A DNA stretch of 64,000 nucleotides from Psychrobacter sp. I-STPA10 (GTDB lineage Bacteria > Pseudomonadota > Gammaproteobacteria > Pseudomonadales > Moraxellaceae), in contig NZ_VFYU01000014.1 in assembly GCF_021012795.1 (NCBI RefSeq), positions 124,001-188,000 of the forward strand, given 5' to 3'. The notes beneath the pieces are model-generated. The model ran no database searches and was not told where the DNA came from. It saw only the letters and a program-made list of their open reading frames with translations. Positions 1-7,773 of the stretch are shown here, piece after piece; the stretch's first letter is position 1, and every line of letters starts with the position of its first letter. The translations under genes and the position numbers were made by a program.

Positions 1-23
1 GTCGATATTTATATACAGATTCT

Positions 24-227
24 TAGGGTCTGTTGAACATTCATCTTCATAGGAAAAATTGAAATAAATTTGTCTTAGTCAAGGCAATGAACGCAGGTAA
101 TATCGGGATATTAACCAGTTCATTAACGCAGAATAAGGCAAATTTAGCCAATTTTTACATGAAAGTAAAAAGTAGCCATATCCCTTGTAGATATTAGCCT
201 AACGGGGTGAAAGTTCAACAGACCCTA
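24..227. mobile_element. MITE-like element with perfect 13-bp inverted ends
   Basis: The ends GGGTCTGTTGAAC (26-38) and GTTCAACAGACCC (213-225) are perfect inverted repeats, each bordered by TA (24-25 and 226-227), which fits a 2-bp TA target duplication. The 200-bp body has no open reading frame of useful length, so it would need a transposase supplied in trans. The right end touches the panC stop codon (228-230). The parent IS family is uncertain; TA-targeting IS630 or some IS5 groups are candidates. Only this copy was seen in the window. Confidence 0.7.
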
Positions 228-1121
228 CTATGACATCGGTATTTTAACTATCACTTGTTGGTTATCAAGTAAGCGCGCTTTGCCAAGCCAAGCGGCAGTT
301 ACTATGACCAATGCTGTATCTTGCTTGGTATTGCTGATGTTTTGTAAGTCTTGCCTTCTGACTTCAAGATAATCAACTTTAAATCCTGCGTCATTAATCT
401 GAGTGATACTGTCATCAATTAAGCTTTGCAAAATACTAAGGTCTGTTGCTGATGCCTCATTGATATGCTCAGCTTGCGTAAGTTTATCTGCTAATTGTGA
501 CACGTACTGATGCAAAACAGGGGCGATTTTGCGCTCATCTGCACTTAAATATTGATTACGTGAGGATAATGCCAAACCATCATCAGCACGTACAATGGGT
601 GCGGCAATAATCTCAATATCATAACTTAAGTCTCGCACCAGTTGACGAATGATGGCAAGCTGTTGATAGTCTTTTTGCCCAAACACAGCAACATTCGGTT
701 GGACAATATTAAATAATTTACTGACCACCAAGCCAACCCCATCAAAGTGAGTGGGGCGTGTCTGTCCACAAAGTTGACTGCTAATCTCACCTGCCAGCAC
801 TTGTGTCGGTGGGGGTAATACGGGATACATGTCATCGACACTGGGAGCAAAGATATAGTCAACACCCACGCTGGCAAGCTTTTGGGTATCAGCGTCAAGG
901 GTACGGGGATAACTGTCTAAGTCTTCGCCTACGCCAAACTGAGTCGGATTGACAAAAATGCTGACCACAACGATATCAGCGTGTTGCTTTGCCAGTTTAA
1001 CTAAGGATAGGTGTCCGTCGTGTAGGTTACCCATGGTCGGTACTAGGGCGATACGTTGGGTGCCTCGGTGCGGTTTTAGGGTGTCTCTAAGTGATGCAAT
1101 GGTGGTAATGGTGGTGGTCAT
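228..1121 (-). CDS. panC: pantothenate synthetase
   Basis: PanC condenses D-pantoate and beta-alanine using ATP in the cytoplasm, the last step of pantothenate (vitamin B5, CoA precursor) synthesis. The 297-residue product has the nucleotidyl-transferase motifs VPTMGNLHDGH near residue 27 (HxGH type), FVNPTQFG, GQKDYQQ, and the KMSKS-like RADDGLALSSRN. Length is slightly above the family's usual ~280. The ATG is preceded by AAGAGACACC as a plausible ribosome site. It lies downstream of panB in the same direction, as in the classical panBC pair, but with a 242-bp spacer that contains a large palindrome. The stop TAG is followed by a second in-frame TAG supplied by the MITE-like element, so the extreme C-terminus may have been set by that insertion. 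Confidence 0.96.
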   Translation of the reverse strand: MTTTITTIASLRDTLKPHRGTQRIALVPTMGNLHDGHLSLVKLAKQHADIVVVSIFVNPTQFGVGEDLDSYPRTLDADTQKLASVGVDYIFAPSVDDMYPVLPPPTQVLAGEISSQLCGQTRPTHFDGVGLVVSKLFNIVQPNVAVFGQKDYQQLAIIRQLVRDLSYDIEIIAAPIVRADDGLALSSRNQYLSADERKIAPVLHQYVSQLADKLTQAEHINEASATDLSILQSLIDDSITQINDAGFKVDYLEVRRQDLQNISNTKQDTALVIVTAAWLGKARLLDNQQVIVKIPMS

Positions 1122-1217
1122 GATGGTGTCTCTTATTCTTAATGATGTGCTTGTTTGTACTGCTAAATAGGTCGATGAACGTGACTCAAATAAGGCTGTT
1201 TAGCCCTGACGTGAGCG

Positions 1218-1324
1218 GTATCCTGCTCGGCTGGGCGGGTTGCAGTGGCTAGGTTTTGAGGTGGTCGCTCGTTTAGATGGAACGCCCCAAACCGTGTCAC
1301 TGCCCCGCCTAGCTGGGCAGATAC
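1218..1324. repeat. large imperfect palindrome between panB and panC
   Basis: The arm at 1218-1262 and the reverse complement of 1285-1324 match over about 40 bases with a few mismatches and small gaps (both begin GTATC, then a GC-rich run containing GCTGGGCGGG or GCTAGGCGGGG). About 22 bases separate the arms. The stretch is visibly richer in G+C than its surroundings and would form a long hairpin in RNA or single-stranded DNA. It may be a small non-autonomous element or a structured spacer in the panBC transcript. Confidence 0.6.
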
Positions 1325-1363
1325 AAGCGGTCGGCAGGATTGGCTACTTATTAAAACCAGTTA

Positions 1364-2164
1364 TTAGTTAAATTGGTGTTGCTGTTGTGGATAGCTACCT
1401 TCAATGACACTTTGATGAAATAAGGCAAATGCGCCTTCGACACTGCGAGATTGATTGCGCTCATCGCTCAAAAAGTCGTGCACAAAACGGGCAACACGCC
1501 CATGAGTGACACCAAGCATGTCGTGCATGACGAGTACTTGCCCATCGGTATCTGCGCCTGCTCCAATGCCAATAACGGGTACGTCAACGGCTTCGGTAAC
1601 GGCTTTGGCAAGCGGTGCGGGCACACACTCTAGCACCAGTAAACTTGCGCCTGCGGCGACAACGGCTTTGGCATCGTTAAGTAGTTTTTCGGCAGCTTCA
1701 TCGCTTTTGCCTTGGACTCTGTAGCCACCAAAGACGTTAACCGATTGTGGGGTCAGTCCGAGATGCACGCAAGTGGGTGTGCCTGCTTGTGCTAGGGTTG
1801 AGATGATGCCTATAAGCTCTGCACCGCCTTCAATTTTGATGACATGTGCGCCTGCCTGCATCAGGGTACGGGCATTGGCGATGGCATCATTTAAGGTGCT
1901 ATAACTCATAAACGGTAGGTCAGCAAGAATCAGGGCATGTTTGTTACTGCGAGCGACATTGGCGGTGTGATACGCCATGTCAGCGACGCTTACTGGCAGA
2001 GTTGAGTCATGACCTTGTACCACCATACCAAGACTGTCACCAATTAAGATGGTGTCAATTTCGGCATTTTGCATCATTTTGGCAAACATGGCGTCATAAC
2101 AAGTCAGGCAGCTAAATTTTCTACCTTCTTTTTTGTATTTGTTGAGGGTGGTGAGTGTAATCAT
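1364..2164 (-). CDS. panB: 3-methyl-2-oxobutanoate hydroxymethyltransferase
   Basis: PanB adds a hydroxymethyl group from methylene-tetrahydrofolate to alpha-ketoisovalerate to give ketopantoate, the first committed step to pantothenate. The 266 residues match the family length (~264). Visible signatures are FSCLTCYDAMFAKMM, the metal-site segment ILIGDSLGMVVQGHDST, ADLPFMSY, KIEGG, and LECVPA with the likely catalytic Glu, followed by VPVIGIGAG. The ATG follows GGATAAGCCC. It sits between folK and panC on the same strand, the order known from the E. coli pcnB-folK-panBC region. Confidence 0.96.
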   Translation of the reverse strand: MITLTTLNKYKKEGRKFSCLTCYDAMFAKMMQNAEIDTILIGDSLGMVVQGHDSTLPVSVADMAYHTANVARSNKHALILADLPFMSYSTLNDAIANARTLMQAGAHVIKIEGGAELIGIISTLAQAGTPTCVHLGLTPQSVNVFGGYRVQGKSDEAAEKLLNDAKAVVAAGASLLVLECVPAPLAKAVTEAVDVPVIGIGAGADTDGQVLVMHDMLGVTHGRVARFVHDFLSDERNQSRSVEGAFALFHQSVIEGSYPQQQHQFN

Positions 2165-2314
2165 GGGCTTATCCGTACGTTATGGTGGGTGCAAACACCG
2201 TCATAAGGGGTTATAAAGAGTTATGATTGATTAAGCTGAATGATGAATGTAGGTTAGCCTAGCTCGTTATGGGCTGGTTGTCACTGGTTATGACTGCTGA
2301 CATACAATAATAAA

Positions 2315-2338
2315 ATGCAACAATGCAACAATGCAATA
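2315..2338. repeat. short 8-bp tandem repeat
   Basis: ATGCAACA occurs twice in tandem (2315-2322 and 2323-2330), followed by a third unit with one change, ATGCAATA (2331-2338). It lies in the 214-bp spacer between folK and panB. It could vary in copy number by slippage, but no regulatory role can be shown. Confidence 0.6.
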
Positions 2339-2379
2339 AAACAACAATGAACAGCCACCATAAGGTCGCTTGCTAAGGT

Positions 2380-2925
2380 TTATGTGGGTGGTTCAGTCAG
2401 TTTATTCAATCCTGACTGTTCATGAGTTAAGGGGTATTTTGTAACCGCAATGCCATCTATTAGGGCATATGGGTTGAGCTCAGCCAGTGGTACAAGCACA
2501 AAATTACGCGCTTTGATGCCTGCATGTGGTACTGTCAAAGTGGGTAATTGAATCGTTTGATTGGCATACAGCAAGATGTCTACGTCCAAACTGCGCTCAC
2601 CCCAGTGACGCAAACGCTGCCGCTGTGCATTTTGCTCTAGTTGCTGACAAACAGCCAACAGTTGTAAAGGCTCTAGGGTGGTTTGTAGCTCTACCACGGT
2701 ATTGATAAAATCAGGCTGGTCTTGCGGCCCCATAGGTTTGGAAGCATACAACGATGACAGACGCACATTTTTTATCTGTGCGTGCATTTGTAGCTGCGTC
2801 ACCGCTTGCTTGATATGCTCGCTGGGTGTGCCAAGCTCATTGGCAAGGTTGCTGCCTAAACCTAGATAACACAGATGCCAATCGCTATCTGTATTAGCAT
2901 GTGGCTGCGTTGCTGCTTGTGTCAC
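2380..2925 (-). CDS. folK: 2-amino-4-hydroxy-6-hydroxymethyldihydropteridine pyrophosphokinase
   Basis: FolK (HPPK) transfers pyrophosphate from ATP to 6-hydroxymethyl-7,8-dihydropterin in folate synthesis. The 181 residues contain the N-terminal YLGLGSNL, the substrate segment SKPMGPQDQPDFINTV, and the family signature HWGERSLDVDILLY with its metal-binding Asp pair, then VPHAGIKARNFVLVPL. The start is GTG at 2925, four bases beyond the end of pcnB, with a G-rich upstream stretch overlapping the end of pcnB. The two genes are almost certainly cotranscribed and translationally linked. Confidence 0.95.
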   Translation of the reverse strand: MTQAATQPHANTDSDWHLCYLGLGSNLANELGTPSEHIKQAVTQLQMHAQIKNVRLSSLYASKPMGPQDQPDFINTVVELQTTLEPLQLLAVCQQLEQNAQRQRLRHWGERSLDVDILLYANQTIQLPTLTVPHAGIKARNFVLVPLAELNPYALIDGIAVTKYPLTHEQSGLNKLTEPPT

Positions 2926-2928
2926 TGG

Positions 2929-5289
2929 CTATGCCCCCAAAACCTGCTGCTCAATCTGTTGCTCTATCACTTCACGCTCAGCAATAGATAAGGTTGAGCT
3001 AGGCTGGCGGCGACGACGCACTGCTGGTACACGTTCACCTGATACGGACGCCTGAGGTACTTGCGTGTTAGTCGTTTGCACAGTGGTTGTAGCAGCAGCA
3101 TCTTTTTTTGATACTTGCTTAGGTGTCGCTTCTGTTACCTGCTTCTGCTGCTGACTTGGCTCAGCTTTACGGCGGCGTTTACGAGGTACAGGCTCAGCAT
3201 TTTTATGGCTATTTAAGTCAGCAGCTTTGCTATTGTGATTACCATCATCAGCCTGACTTTGCTGAGTGTTATTTTTAGCGTGTGTTTGTGCTTGAGACAA
3301 CTCTTCTTTAGTTTCTGTAGTTGATACCGTACTTGCCTGCTGTGTATGGCGTTGCTCACTAACCGTATTTAAGCCTTGTTCTCGCTCATTGACCGACTGC
3401 TCACTACTGGGCATACGACGACGACGTTTTGCTGGTACAGCTTGTGTTTTAGCTGTCGTCAATTCCTTAGCAAATGAACGACTAGATGAACTGTCAGATG
3501 ATTTATCCTGAGTCACTTTTGCTGCCGCTGCTTGTTTAGAAGCTGGCTGCTTTGGTTGAGAATTATCACGACTGTTAGCATCATCTGCTTCCACATTCAC
3601 CACTTGGCTATCTTTAATCACAGCCTGAGTGACAGCCGTATCCGCTGCTTCAGCATTTGGCACTTGTTTAGCGAGTTTCTGTGCATTGATGGTAAATAAT
3701 GGCTGTGGCTGATTAGCAGAATTATCAGCATCTCCTGCCAACTGATTATCTAAGGATAATTGCTGTAACTGCGCCCGCTCTTTGGCATAATGTGCTCGCT
3801 GTGGACGGCTCATCGTCTTCGCCGATTGGGTAGATTGGGCAGATTGTCTGCTTGATGCGACAGGTTGTGTTTTTTGCTCGGGCTGTTTAGGTGGTTTCGC
3901 TTGAAACTCATCTTGTCCACGCTTAGCGTCTTGCCCAGCGTGACCAGCTTCTGCCACCTGCTGATTATCTAAATGCTCATCATTGTCATTGTGTGTATGC
4001 GTATCTTGTATATCTGCCTTGTTGCGATTGCGTCCACGGCTGCGTTTACTAGTCCCACGGCGACTGTCACCAGCAAAGGCATCAATGGCTTGCATTTTTT
4101 GTTTATCTGATAATGTCTGATAATGCTGCCACCACTCACCCATACCATTGGTTGACTCAGACAATGGATTCGCCGCATCATCGCATTGTTCACGCAATAG
4201 TAAAAAGTCAAACGCTGCACGAAATCTTGGATGCTCCGCAAGCTGTGCAATCTGCTTCACCCGAGGATTGGCAAGTTTGGGCTGCATCAGCCAAATATCA
4301 CGAATAAACTGCTCAGCAAATTTAGGAATTGCCGTCTTGATACGCTGACGGTCAATTACCTTACTCGCTGCTTGCTGCTGCGCTTCCACAAACGGCATAT
4401 TGCGTTTTTTAAACTTATCTAACTGATACAGATAATTGTCCCACAGTAAAGCAGCATAAAAGAAAGCAGGATTGATACTTTTACCTTGAGCAATGCGCCT
4501 ATCGGTATTAATCGCTACCTGTGACACCAATGCAGTTGGTGCTTTGGGTGGATAAATAATCAAATGCTTAATTGCCCCATAATCAAACAGTAACGGCAAC
4601 AATGGCACCAAATAGCCACCCGTAAACATCTTTTGTGACTCATCATATAGTCGATGCGGTGATACTTGGTCAAGCAGCATCCAATTATCGTCATGAAACT
4701 GCTCGGATAACGCCTTATCAAAATCAAAACCCAGCTTTGCTTTAAAGCGCAATGCCCGCAGCAAGCGTACAGGGTCTTCCTCAATACGCAAAGGCGCATG
4801 ACCTAGCAAGCGCAGTGTCTTATTTTTGATATCATCTAATGCATTACAAAAATCATGCACCACACCTTTGAGCGGCTGATAATACATCGCATTAATCGAA
4901 AAATCACGTCTTGCAAAATCTTGCTTGATATCACCCCACACATTATCGCGAGTAATCATACCCTCAGTGGTGGTGTGCTCCTCATTTTTTGGTGGTGCAC
5001 GAAACGTCGCCACCTCAATCATATCTCGACCTGAGTACACATGCGCTAACTGAAAACGACGACCAATAATACGACAACGCTTACCAAACAAATCTTTAAT
5101 CTCATGAGGTCTGGCATCAGTCACCGCATCAAAATCCTTAGGACTCAGACCCAGTAACGTATCACGCACACCACCACCGACAATATACGCATCAAAGCCA
5201 CTTTTTGTTAACGTCGCAATCACCTCAATAATCGAATTGGGCAAATCCGCTTTACTTAACCCCAACTGCTTGGCTGAACGCTCTGCCAT
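2929..5289 (-). CDS. pcnB: poly(A) polymerase with long basic disordered C-terminal tail
   Basis: PcnB adds poly(A) tails to RNA 3' ends and promotes RNA decay. The ATG at 5289 (MAERSAKQLGLS) is chosen because AGGAG lies 7 bases upstream; a longer reading to 5322 has no such site. The first ~410 residues hold the nucleotidyltransferase core: DAYIVGGGVRDTLLG, the catalytic SPKDFDAVTDA, RRFQLAHVY, RRDFSINAMYY, and EEDPVRLLRALRFKAKLGF. After GDSRRGTSKRSRGRNRNK follow about 375 residues rich in Gln, Ala, Ser and Lys with repeated basic clusters (AKRRRRMPSSEQS, PRKRRRKAEPS, AVRRRRQPSSTLS). The total of 786 residues compares with about 465 for the E. coli enzyme. The tail looks intrinsically disordered and probably binds RNA or partners. 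folK follows directly. Confidence 0.93.
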   Translation of the reverse strand: MAERSAKQLGLSKADLPNSIIEVIATLTKSGFDAYIVGGGVRDTLLGLSPKDFDAVTDARPHEIKDLFGKRCRIIGRRFQLAHVYSGRDMIEVATFRAPPKNEEHTTTEGMITRDNVWGDIKQDFARRDFSINAMYYQPLKGVVHDFCNALDDIKNKTLRLLGHAPLRIEEDPVRLLRALRFKAKLGFDFDKALSEQFHDDNWMLLDQVSPHRLYDESQKMFTGGYLVPLLPLLFDYGAIKHLIIYPPKAPTALVSQVAINTDRRIAQGKSINPAFFYAALLWDNYLYQLDKFKKRNMPFVEAQQQAASKVIDRQRIKTAIPKFAEQFIRDIWLMQPKLANPRVKQIAQLAEHPRFRAAFDFLLLREQCDDAANPLSESTNGMGEWWQHYQTLSDKQKMQAIDAFAGDSRRGTSKRSRGRNRNKADIQDTHTHNDNDEHLDNQQVAEAGHAGQDAKRGQDEFQAKPPKQPEQKTQPVASSRQSAQSTQSAKTMSRPQRAHYAKERAQLQQLSLDNQLAGDADNSANQPQPLFTINAQKLAKQVPNAEAADTAVTQAVIKDSQVVNVEADDANSRDNSQPKQPASKQAAAAKVTQDKSSDSSSSRSFAKELTTAKTQAVPAKRRRRMPSSEQSVNEREQGLNTVSEQRHTQQASTVSTTETKEELSQAQTHAKNNTQQSQADDGNHNSKAADLNSHKNAEPVPRKRRRKAEPSQQQKQVTEATPKQVSKKDAAATTTVQTTNTQVPQASVSGERVPAVRRRRQPSSTLSIAEREVIEQQIEQQVLGA

Positions 5290-5513
5290 GCACACACTCC
5301 TGTCGAAAAAAAACCACAACACACCAACCTTAGTATCAAGGCTCGCACATTTTTAGGCATCATTAAACGCTAGTGTAACAAATTTTTGTCCATTTCGGCA
5401 CACACTATCTACCATGACTCATCAGCATGGTGAAAAAATAGGCAAAATAGCCATAAAATCAACCATAAATCATAGTAAATGGCTTATAAAGAAAGTAAAA
5501 GCAGCATAACTTC

Positions 5514-5951
5514 TTATTGCACCGTTAACCGCTGCCGATTCTTCTCTAGCGTCTTCTCACCAATCCCTTTCACCCGAGTCAATTCATCGACACTGGCAAA
5601 CTTCCCAAACGCCTCTCGATATACAATAATTGCCTGCGCCTTGCTACTACCAATACCATCTAAAGCCGTCAACTCACCTTCCGTTGCCGTGTTGATATTA
5701 ACCAATACACTGTCACGCGCTGCTTGTTGCTCATATTGCTGCTGTGCTTGTTGTGCCAATAAATACGCATAAGCCTGATTGGCATCACTAAAACACTGCG
5801 TCGATTTATCCGTAATCATCACCTCAGCATAAGAATGGTTAATCAGCGCAACTATATCAGTAGAAGATAAAGCTAAAAAAACAATGGCTGTCAAGGTAGA
5901 GTGCCATAATGGCTTGTTCTCCTCTATATTTTTCCTCCCTAATCGGCTCAT
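5514..5951 (-). CDS. ComEA-type helix-hairpin-helix DNA-binding protein
   Basis: The 145-residue protein has a moderately hydrophobic N-terminal segment (about residues 17-38), a short Gln/Ala-rich linker, and a C-terminal double helix-hairpin-helix domain: VNINTATEGELTALDGIGSS and then FGKFASVDELTRVKGIGEKT. This is the ComEA fold, which binds incoming DNA in the periplasm during natural transformation. It is preceded by AAGAG. A competence role is an inference from the family; ComEA-like proteins outside competence operons also exist, and no other competence gene is adjacent. Confidence 0.8.
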   Translation of the reverse strand: MSRLGRKNIEENKPLWHSTLTAIVFLALSSTDIVALINHSYAEVMITDKSTQCFSDANQAYAYLLAQQAQQQYEQQAARDSVLVNINTATEGELTALDGIGSSKAQAIIVYREAFGKFASVDELTRVKGIGEKTLEKNRQRLTVQ

Positions 5952-6010
5952 TACTCTTAACCCTTATCCTTAGGTATTACCCTGCAACAGATGACCATTC
6001 CATCTATTAT

Positions 6011-6913
6011 TTAAGACTCATGCTGTTTTGCCTCTTCCCATAGCCTATCCATCTCTTCTAGGCTACTGTCTTCTGGTGTTTTTCCCTGCTCGGCAAGCTT
6101 ATCCTCAATATAAGCAAAACGAGATTTAAACTTATGCACGCAGGTCAGAGTGGCTGACTCCGCATCCAGCCCCAATTTACGAGCCACATTTACCAACCCA
6201 AAGACACAATCACCCAACTCTTTTTCTAGCTCATGGCGTTGCTCATCGGTTAATGCCTCTTTATCCTGTGGCAAAATCTCTTTTAACTCAGCAATCTCTT
6301 CATCAAGCTTATCCACAGCACCAGCAATACCTTCCCAATCAAAACCTAATTTACCCGCTTGTTTTTGGATCGCTTGTGCTTGCATTAAGGCACTACCTGC
6401 CTTAACACGGTCTAAACGACGCTTAGGCTTACCACGTTTTTCTCGCTCGAGATTTTCCTCAGCTTTAATCTCATCCCAACGTTTTTTGACTGCCTCATCA
6501 TCCGCTAATTTATCCGCTTCAAATACATGTGGATGTCGGCGGATAAGCTTTTCTTGTAAGGTCGCAATCACATCACCCATATCAAAACGACCTTGCTCGG
6601 CATATAGCTGACAATGAAAAACTACCTGTAGCAACACATCACCCAGCTCACCTTTGATGTCCTCATCATCTACCCCATCATCGGCTTGTATCGCCTCAGC
6701 AAGCTCATAAGCTTCTTCAATGGCATAAGGTATCAAGCTGTGATTGGTCTGCTTGATATCCCACGGACATTCTGCTCGCAGTCGTGCCATTAGTGCTAAT
6801 AAATCTGCCAGTTGTGCTGTTGGGGTTGGAGTGCCAATCACAGGCTTAGGGGGCTGAACTTTAGAGGATTGAGCGTGGGTGCTATTTGCTACAGACTCAT
6901 CATTATTTTTCAT
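6011..6913 (-). CDS. mazG: nucleoside triphosphate pyrophosphohydrolase MazG
   Basis: MazG hydrolyses NTPs and dNTPs to monophosphates and pyrophosphate, cleaning the nucleotide pool and damping ppGpp responses in E. coli. The 300-residue protein has two MazG domains. The first carries RLRAECPWDIKQTNHSL, the metal motif PYAIEEAYELAEAI and KGELGDVLLQVVFH; the second carries KLDEEIAELKE and LEKELGDCVFGLVNVARKLG. About 35 extra N-terminal residues (Pro/Thr/Ser-rich) precede the conserved start, and an internal start is possible. Downstream is the comEA-like gene; upstream is the IS insertion. Confidence 0.94.
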   Translation of the reverse strand: MKNNDESVANSTHAQSSKVQPPKPVIGTPTPTAQLADLLALMARLRAECPWDIKQTNHSLIPYAIEEAYELAEAIQADDGVDDEDIKGELGDVLLQVVFHCQLYAEQGRFDMGDVIATLQEKLIRRHPHVFEADKLADDEAVKKRWDEIKAEENLEREKRGKPKRRLDRVKAGSALMQAQAIQKQAGKLGFDWEGIAGAVDKLDEEIAELKEILPQDKEALTDEQRHELEKELGDCVFGLVNVARKLGLDAESATLTCVHKFKSRFAYIEDKLAEQGKTPEDSSLEEMDRLWEEAKQHES

Positions 6914-6961
6914 TATTTTGACCTATTCTTCATCAAACTAAATTTTAACCTATTTATTATT

Positions 6962-7669
6962 GGGGCTGTCCTAGATAACTAGCACAAATCCTGTTTAACC
7001 CATTGTTTTAACTGCAATAATTGTTGCTTTGGGTCACTGTGATTAAAACGCCACTCACACTCCTTTAAATATAGATGAAAATGCTCTTTTGGAACACCGT
7101 TAAATTTACGTAAATGACGCTTTGCTTGGTTCCAGAAGTTCTCTATACCGTTTATATGATTCTTATCATTAACAAAGGTTTTTGAGTGGTTAATACGATA
7201 ATGAGTAAATTCACTAACATCTAATGCATTATAGCTTTTAAATGAGTCAGTGTAGACAATGCTATCAGGTACTACTTTTTCTCTGATAATTGGGATTAAT
7301 GTATCTGCTTTAGCATTCGGTATAATACAGGCATAAACCTTGCCATTACGCTTTAATAGACCAAAGACGGGTACTTTACTACCAGCACCTCGTCCTCGTT
7401 TGCCTTTACGAGTTCCGCCAAAGTATGATTCGTCTACTTCGATTTCCCCTTCGAATAGACCAGGTTCTTGGCAGTTCTCATAAATTAGCAGTCGTAGTCT
7501 ATGAAAGTAATAGCTGGCTGTGGTTTTATTAACTCCAACTAGACTTGCTGCTGTTCTTGCTGTAGAGCCTGCAACAAATAATTCAATCAGTCTGCTTTGT
7601 TTATACCAACTTAGTTTACTCTTCCTCATATTGCTATCCTAAATAATTTTTCTTATCTAGGACAGCCCC
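6962..7669 (-). mobile_element. IS1595-family insertion sequence (IS1016-like), complete
   Basis: The 708-bp element is bounded by perfect 17-bp inverted repeats, GGGGCTGTCCTAGATAA (6962-6978) and its complement (7653-7669). Flanking bases 6954-6961 and 7670-7677 are both TTATTATT, an 8-bp target duplication as expected for IS1595-family transposition. One intact transposase fills the interior. Perfect ends and duplication indicate a recent or well-preserved insertion, located between mazG and the polysaccharide locus. Confidence 0.95.
6979..7629 (-). CDS. IS1595-family (ISXO2-like) transposase
   Basis: The 216-residue transposase has an N-terminal helix-turn-helix-like segment (ARTAASLVGVNKTTASYYF, residues ~25-45) and an ISXO2-like DDE domain. 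The likely acidic residues lie in EIEVDESYFGG, SIVYTDSFKSYN and NGIENFWNQAKRHL. The basic GTRKGKRGRG stretch follows the first Asp, as is typical. AGGA lies upstream of the ATG. The reading frame is intact and ends immediately inside the left inverted repeat, so it is probably functional. Confidence 0.93.
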   Translation of the reverse strand: MRKSKLSWYKQSRLIELFVAGSTARTAASLVGVNKTTASYYFHRLRLLIYENCQEPGLFEGEIEVDESYFGGTRKGKRGRGAGSKVPVFGLLKRNGKVYACIIPNAKADTLIPIIREKVVPDSIVYTDSFKSYNALDVSEFTHYRINHSKTFVNDKNHINGIENFWNQAKRHLRKFNGVPKEHFHLYLKECEWRFNHSDPKQQLLQLKQWVKQDLC

Positions 7670-7773
7670 TTATTATTTATATCACCTAAAAGAGTAGTAT
7701 GGCTTGTTATTTTCTTGTCATTAAAGCGAGGTATAGTCAAAGCCAAACCATTAAAATAGCGAAATAAAAGACT

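Noticed and set aside
5411..5431. Small ACCATG/CATGGT hairpin upstream of pcnB
   Set aside because: Only a 6-bp stem with no T-run on a relevant strand; likely chance.
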